From contig OU342809.1 in NCBI GenBank assembly GCA_910591455.2, positions 4,560,363-4,624,362 of the forward strand: a stretch of DNA of 64,000 nt. The letters are read 5' to 3'. Positions 59,289-64,000 of this stretch are shown in pieces (the stretch's first letter is position 1; every line of letters starts with the position of its first letter). The translations under genes were made by a program, and so were the position numbers. This DNA comes from Pholis gunnellus (taxonomy: Eukaryota > Chordata > Actinopteri > Perciformes > Pholidae). The notes under the pieces were generated by a model that saw only the letters and a list, made by a program, of their open reading frames with translations, was not told the DNA's origin and did no database searches.

Positions 59289-61973
59289 CTGGGAGGAGAC
59301 AAATAAGAGAACCGAGGTCAGAGCTTCTGCAATATATGCGCACTGATGCAGGTTAGATGCACTCAGAGAACTTGTCCCCTTTCAGTATATGCTTACATTC
59401 AGAGAGCGTCCTGGGTACATCAGGAGCTCTGTGGTGTCACCCCATTTTATTCCTTTTAAATAAGTGTACTCCATCACTCTACTATTTAACATACATGTCA
59501 GTGTTTGTTGCAATTCCAGGTTGGGGAATGAACATCATGCTGTATTGAAGAAGACTTGAAACTAGCGATTGAGGTCATAAACCCATGTTTATAATATTCA
59601 CTGAGGTAATAAATCAAGAGAGAAGTAGAGTCATAGACTTTTATACAATCTGACTTCTATTAGCAAACAGAGGAGTCGCCCCCTGATGGCCATTAGAGAG
59701 AATGCAGATTTAAGGCATTTTAGTATTGGATTCACTTTTCAGAACTTGAGGCTGTCACCTGAGATCAACACAAGCCATCATAGATTAGTTAAAATTAAAA
59801 CACAGATTTGTAGATTAATTGAAATGTACCGTAAGAAATGTATGAAATCACAGTGTCCCAAAAAACCCTTCATGTTGGCACAGTTATCACCACGTTACTA
59901 ACTTACAAACTATATTGCTTTTCTATTCGGTGTTGCGGGAGTGTTTCTGTCCCACTGCTGTTTGCTCTGCTGGGTTATGAGTTAAGTGAGAGGCACAAGG
60001 CGTCTATATTTACCGAGACGATAAGCCTTTCAAGACGACCACATTGTCCCACACAACAGACACTTTAGCACAGGTGTTCTAACACCGTGGCTATTTCTGG
60101 ACGCTTTCTCCTCCCCTTACAGAGTGGGGGGATCTCCAAGAACTTTAGCAGGCTTATGTTTCAAAGACAAGGGGCTTTAACTAACAGCGGGATCTTAAGA
60201 CGCCCTTGAAATGGCTCCTGGAGGCCCTCCTGTGCACTTTGTCTTTAAGCAGAAGATGCCTCTGTAATGAGGATTAGGATATAGTGTGTCACTCGGATTG
60301 TTCAGGTGTGTTTTTTCAGATCGACACATAATGCCGCCAAGCAGTGTGGTGAAGGCCTGATGATCAGATCATATTCAAAACCAAAAGGTCACGCATTCAA
60401 CCTCTGCAGCAGACAATGCAGATCCGTGACAACCCCCGTGATGTTTGTCCTTGAGCAAGGCACTCGCCCCTAGAGGCATCATTCTCAAATGTGAAACTGA
60501 AATATTTGAAGAAGCATATCAAAAGCGTGGGTCAACTCGTGAACCATCTGGTCCCACAGAGCTTTGTTACACACAGAGGAAGAGTCCTTCAAATTGGAGA
60601 CTTTTGAAATGCAGGAAACATTTAAGAAAAATCTGTAAAAATGAGATTTTTTAAAACTGGCCAAAGTGAAACGAGTTCCACAAATATGTATTTTTTTCTC
60701 TCACTGTTGGAGGCCGGTGGTGGGAGGAAGAGAAGCAGGCCGGTGTTTTTTGTCCTCAGCTTGTCCCTCTTCCATATTATAACTTTTTGGAAATGTTTTC
60801 TACTCTTTTAACCAACGTGGCCAACATAAAAGAAGCACCAACTCCCTCATTGACCTTCTGCCCTTTTTGTTAAGAAAGGTAGATCTTTCACACACCGTTG
60901 TCCTTGTCTTCTTTATTTCATTCATAGTTCCAAGGTCAGCTGACAAACACAAAGAATTGTGCTTAGGTTTAGAAATAAGTTTATTTCTTCGAAATATATA
61001 AAAAATGCGTTGACCTAACCACAGTTTGAGTCTTTTGTGGAGGCTTTCGTGTGGCAGTTCATTTTCTCCTTTTCTTTCTTTTTTATCTCATTCAGAATAC
61101 ACTAATAACTTTTGTTTTTTAAATCACTAATTCATTATTTGGTGCGGTTACACATGAGGAGATTCAGAAGTGTGTGAGAACTTCACAAGCTTTAAGTATT
61201 CAGGAACATTATTTGCCTCAAGGTCACTTTGAACTGAAAGTCAAGTTTTCTATAATATCTAATTGCCTTTAAAGTTCTCACTATGCACTGAGAATGGTTA
61301 ATGTAGTTATCGTCTCAAGATGACAACAGAAAACATAAGTATGTTTTAGTAAAATCAGAAGTGTGAACAGGACTTTTGTTTTGGGAAATGTAAAATGTAT
61401 TATACCACAACATTGATACGGAAAGAAACTTTATTCTCAGAACTTTCCACTTTCCTCAGAGGCTGAAGTCAAACACGCCTCTTCCATTAGGGACCAACAG
61501 AACCTGAAGCCAAGTAACTAACCCTTTAACACACACATGCACACTCTCCAACACACACACATACACACTCTCACACACAGAGAGACAGGAGGTGGAGATG
61601 AGAAGAACCAAGGGCTATAACTCTCCAGAGGAGAAGCCTCACTGGGCTGCCTACAGCACTGCCTGCAGCACACAGACCAGAGAGGACCACTGGTGTGTGT
61701 GTGTGCGTGTGTGTGAGTGTGTGTGTGAGTGTGTATGCATGTGTTCAACGTGCGTATGCATTCGATTGTGCACAATCATCATTATGCATGAGAATTTGCA
61801 CACCCTGTGTACCCCTGCATGTATTTCATGAGTGTTTTATGAGCCGTGTGCCCTGAGTGTGTACACTATGTACACACACTCACCTCATTTGTTTTATAGA
61901 TTTGAGTTACGACAACAAATCTCAAGATAAGATATGGTCAATTTCTCAGCCCTGTGCGTAATTCACATCTCAC
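59289..61973 (-). other. sox6 intron between exons 1 and 2
   Basis: 2.7 kb, GTGAGA donor and TCCCAG acceptor. One tRNA-SINE relic (60330-60475) and short CA/TG tracts near 61530-61740. The rest is AT-rich without features. Confidence 0.75.
60330..60475 (+). mobile_element. tRNA-derived SINE relic
   Basis: AGGTCACGCATTCAACC resembles a decayed tRNA B box (GGTTCGAATCC type), followed by TGTCCTTGAGCAAGGCACT, a motif I recognise from the body of fish tRNA-SINEs. The A-box region is poorly preserved, so it is not a functional tRNA. Confidence 0.65.
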
Positions 61974-62193
61974 CATCGCAGCAGGCACCATGTTCTCCCA
62001 CTCTGCGTCCGTCAGCTTCTCCCTCATTGGCTGCAGCTCATCCGGGTGGGGTCGGTCATGCGAAGAGGGAGACGGTGTCTCCTTCGGGCCCTCTCGCTCC
62101 TCGCTGGTCCAGGCCGCATTGTCCTGACCCATCGCTTCCTCATCCTCAGACGCTGGGTGAAAGGGAGGCGTTGCTCGCATGGAAGACATCATT
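61974..62193 (-). CDS. sox6: sox6 coding exon 1 (start codon, acidic N-terminus)
   Basis: First coding exon of a SoxD transcription factor, a nuclear HMG-box protein that acts mainly through partner proteins in cartilage, muscle-fibre, erythroid and neural differentiation. The exon starts after a CCACAG acceptor (AG at 62195-62194) with one untranslated base, then two adjacent ATG codons at 62192 and 62189. The second gives MSSMRATPPF, close to the mammalian SOX6 start MSSKQATSPF, so either ATG may initiate. Residues 1-73 are acidic and low in hydrophobics, with PHPDEL matching the SoxD PHSEEL block. It ends ATG|GTGAGA (donor at 61973-61972) in phase 0, joining in frame to exon 2. Because the acceptor lies directly before the ATG, at least one 5' UTR exon must lie further right. 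Confidence 0.95.
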
Positions 62194-62436
62194 CTGTGGA
62201 GGACAAGACAAAGTGGCTTTCATTTTGATGGCAATGTTTAGACCGGCGCATTGCCGAACGTTATTTCAGGTTAGGTGGAGAGGCGAGGAGAGGGGGGAGG
62301 GAAGAGAGCAAGAAAGGAAAGGAAAATGGAGGAGAGGAGGGGGGAGGGGAGGAGAGGAGAAGAGGACAGCAGGACAGTAATAAGGAGAGGAGAGGAAAGG
62401 AAAGTAGTGAAGAGGAGAAGAGACAAGAGGGGAGGT

Positions 62437-62494
62437 TAAAGAGGAGAGGAGAGGAGAGGAGAGGAGAGGAGAGGAGAGGAGAGGAGAGGAGAGG
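62437..62494. repeat. GGAGA minisatellite
   Basis: GAGAG/GAGGA pentamers repeated about twelve times within a 200-bp purine-rich block (62280-62510). Confidence 0.95.
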
Positions 62495-63290
62495 AGGACC
62501 CGTGATGGAGGAAAGTTCAAGTGACCAGTTGAAGGTCTAAACTTGTGCCGCTGCTCTCACAAAAGAAAAAGGAAAAGTGTTGGAGATTTCAGAACCATCC
62601 ATTTGAATTCAGCACCACAACTTTATTTAAAATGCAGACACATGAATGCTGAAGATGTAATTACAGCTCACTCACACAAGCAACCTAAAGTACACATCAT
62701 ATTCTTTGGCTTTTATCGCAATCTGAGAAACTTACAATGACTACAAGACATTCATGCTGAATGTTCCACACACACACACACACACATACACACATGTGCA
62801 CATTAAGCACATACTGCCATGGGGATAATCTATTAATCTATTAAGCAGCATCAAGGCCACTCATCACCTCAGAGCTGTTAAAAAAAAAGCAGACGCTGTG
62901 CTACTGCTTTCAGTGGAAAAATCTCTCTTTTTTTCTAAAGTAAGCCTCAGGCTGGCAGAGTCATTAGGCTAATACATCATTTACTGTAATGACTTCCCTT
63001 TGTTGCCCTATACTTATGAGGACTTTCATTGACCACATTTATTCCCTCAACCCTCCTCTCCTGTAGCCTAATCTCAGCCCTAAATTCTTATTCTAAATTG
63101 AAACACAAGCCCGCTTTAAAGGGTTTTCCACATCTTTTTTGTCCTGATGCAGATAATTGGTGCGTTTAAGTAATACACACACACACCCACACCAAATTAT
63201 TATGCGATAACTGACAATGCAAATTCCAGCGGAAAAGGGCGACAGACTGTTAGGAATTGTTTTTGCTCCAGAAAAAAAACATATCACATA

Positions 63291-63330
<40 letters not shown>
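63291..63330. repeat. CA microsatellite
   Basis: CA run of about 40 bp with one TA interruption. Confidence 0.95.
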
Positions 63331-63331
<1 letters not shown>

Positions 63332-63492
63332 GCCTTCGCATACACACAACTTCTGCGAAGTGAAACAGATTGCCACTTCAGTGTTAGCGGTCAGTAAATC
63401 ACAGCAGGCTGTCCACCTCTGAAATATGCAGCCTCCTGGGTGCCCTTAAACGTAAATCTGACCCTCAGTGATATGTCTGGAGCGATCGGCCG

Positions 63493-63496
<4 letters not shown>

Positions 63497-63527
<31 letters not shown>
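63497..63527. repeat. TG microsatellite
   Basis: Perfect TG run of about 31 bp. Confidence 0.95.
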
Positions 63528-63529
<2 letters not shown>

Positions 63530-64000
63530 GAGGCAGCAAAATCATTTACACCGGGAGCTGATGAGAGTGAGATAAAAGACTGAAACCACATGTCAATGCG
63601 AGAGAGAACGAAGAGAATGAATAGATGGAGAAAATGTGAGACGAAAACATGAATAAGGCGCATGCAAGTGTCGATTCCAGACATGTGCTTCTGGATCTAA
63701 AGTGTGTTACGTGAAAGAGCTCGTTTCCATGTGGGTTTGACTATCGTAGCAGGATTCCGAGGGGTCATGACGTTCTTTGCATGTCATCTTTTACTACTTG
63801 TGTCAGTGACTCTCTTATGCAGGTTACACCAGAGGACGGCTGCCGGATAGTGTCGCCGCACGAAAACTGAGACTCACTCAACTCTGACCTGAAGATGTTG
63901 GAGAACCATTAATAGTACAGCATCGTAACTTACTGGATCACTTTCTGTCCTTTGGAAGCCAGCTGCAATTCTTGTCTATCTTACCCTAAAGAGTCTTTTC

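Larger units (their letters stand above)
62194..64000 (-). other. Intron upstream of sox6 coding exon 1
   Basis: Because coding exon 1 begins with a splice acceptor, this sequence is intron leading to a 5' UTR exon not recognised here. It holds a GGAGA satellite (62437-62494), CA tracts (62766-62786, 63291-63330) and a TG tract (63497-63527). No promoter or CpG island is evident. Confidence 0.65.

Noticed and set aside
60330..60475. Functional tRNA gene
   Set aside because: Only a decayed B-box-like word is visible; no cloverleaf. The following TCCTTGAGCAAGG motif marks a SINE.
326..62193. Identity as sox5 or sox13
   Set aside because: HMG box and zipper alone fit all SoxD members, but [27 protein letters not shown] and [12 protein letters not shown] match Sox6 better.

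Overview
This is a vertebrate, almost certainly teleost, genomic window with one recognisable protein-coding gene: a SoxD-group transcription factor, sox6, on the minus strand. Twelve coding exons were read directly from the sequence, with splice sites and matching reading phases. They run from the start codon at 62192 down to the first part of the HMG box at 326. Joined in order they give 591 codons (the last one split at the exon end). The rest of the HMG box, the C-terminus and the 3' UTR lie beyond the left edge, and the promoter and 5' UTR exons are beyond or unrecognised near the right edge. Everything else is intron or flank.

Coding layout in transcript order (right to left): exon 1 61974-62193 (start and acidic N-terminus); exon 2 59078-59288 (conserved SoxD box with [20 protein letters not shown]); exon 3 41487-41576 (LLSKDW box); exons 4 and 5 32510-32682 and 30603-30671 (leucine zipper and glutamine-rich coiled coil used for dimerisation); exons 6 and 7 22585-22705 and 21292-21371 (alanine and proline-rich linker); exon 8 13249-13398; exon 9 10989-11166 (PLNLS, the CtBP-binding motif); exon 10 8816-9015 (second coiled coil); exon 11 1614-1722 (VIDLTRPED); exon 12 326-496 (first half of the HMG box). 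Sox6 is preferred to Sox5 or Sox13 because the linker, VIDLTRPED and [14 protein letters not shown] blocks match Sox6.

The introns range from 1.1 to 17.5 kb. They are rich in CA/TG and GA/CT microsatellites and hold several dispersed elements whose sequence I recognise from other teleost genomes: two copies of a TTAA-flanked MITE-like family (9.6 and 54.1-54.5 kb), an AGAACC/GGTTCT element with short inverted ends (40.4-41.2 kb), a long imperfect palindrome ending in AAAGTGTTACC (56.6-57.1 kb), a tRNA-SINE relic (60.3-60.5 kb), and others at 19.5, 42.2, 45.1 and 50 kb. Several low-repeat, high-complexity blocks (about 15.0, 15.6, 18.5-19.1, 23.2, 27.7, 51.2, 54.6 and 56.0 kb) look like conserved non-coding elements and are candidate enhancers, but no alignment could be run.

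Most worth a second look: a GC-AG intron after exon 8, a NAGNAG acceptor at exon 8, apparent absence of two cassettes present in mammalian SOX6, microsatellites placed next to splice sites of exons 5, 6 and 10, and several perfect hairpins or palindromes in intronic DNA. No second gene, CRISPR array, intact transposase or functional RNA gene was found.
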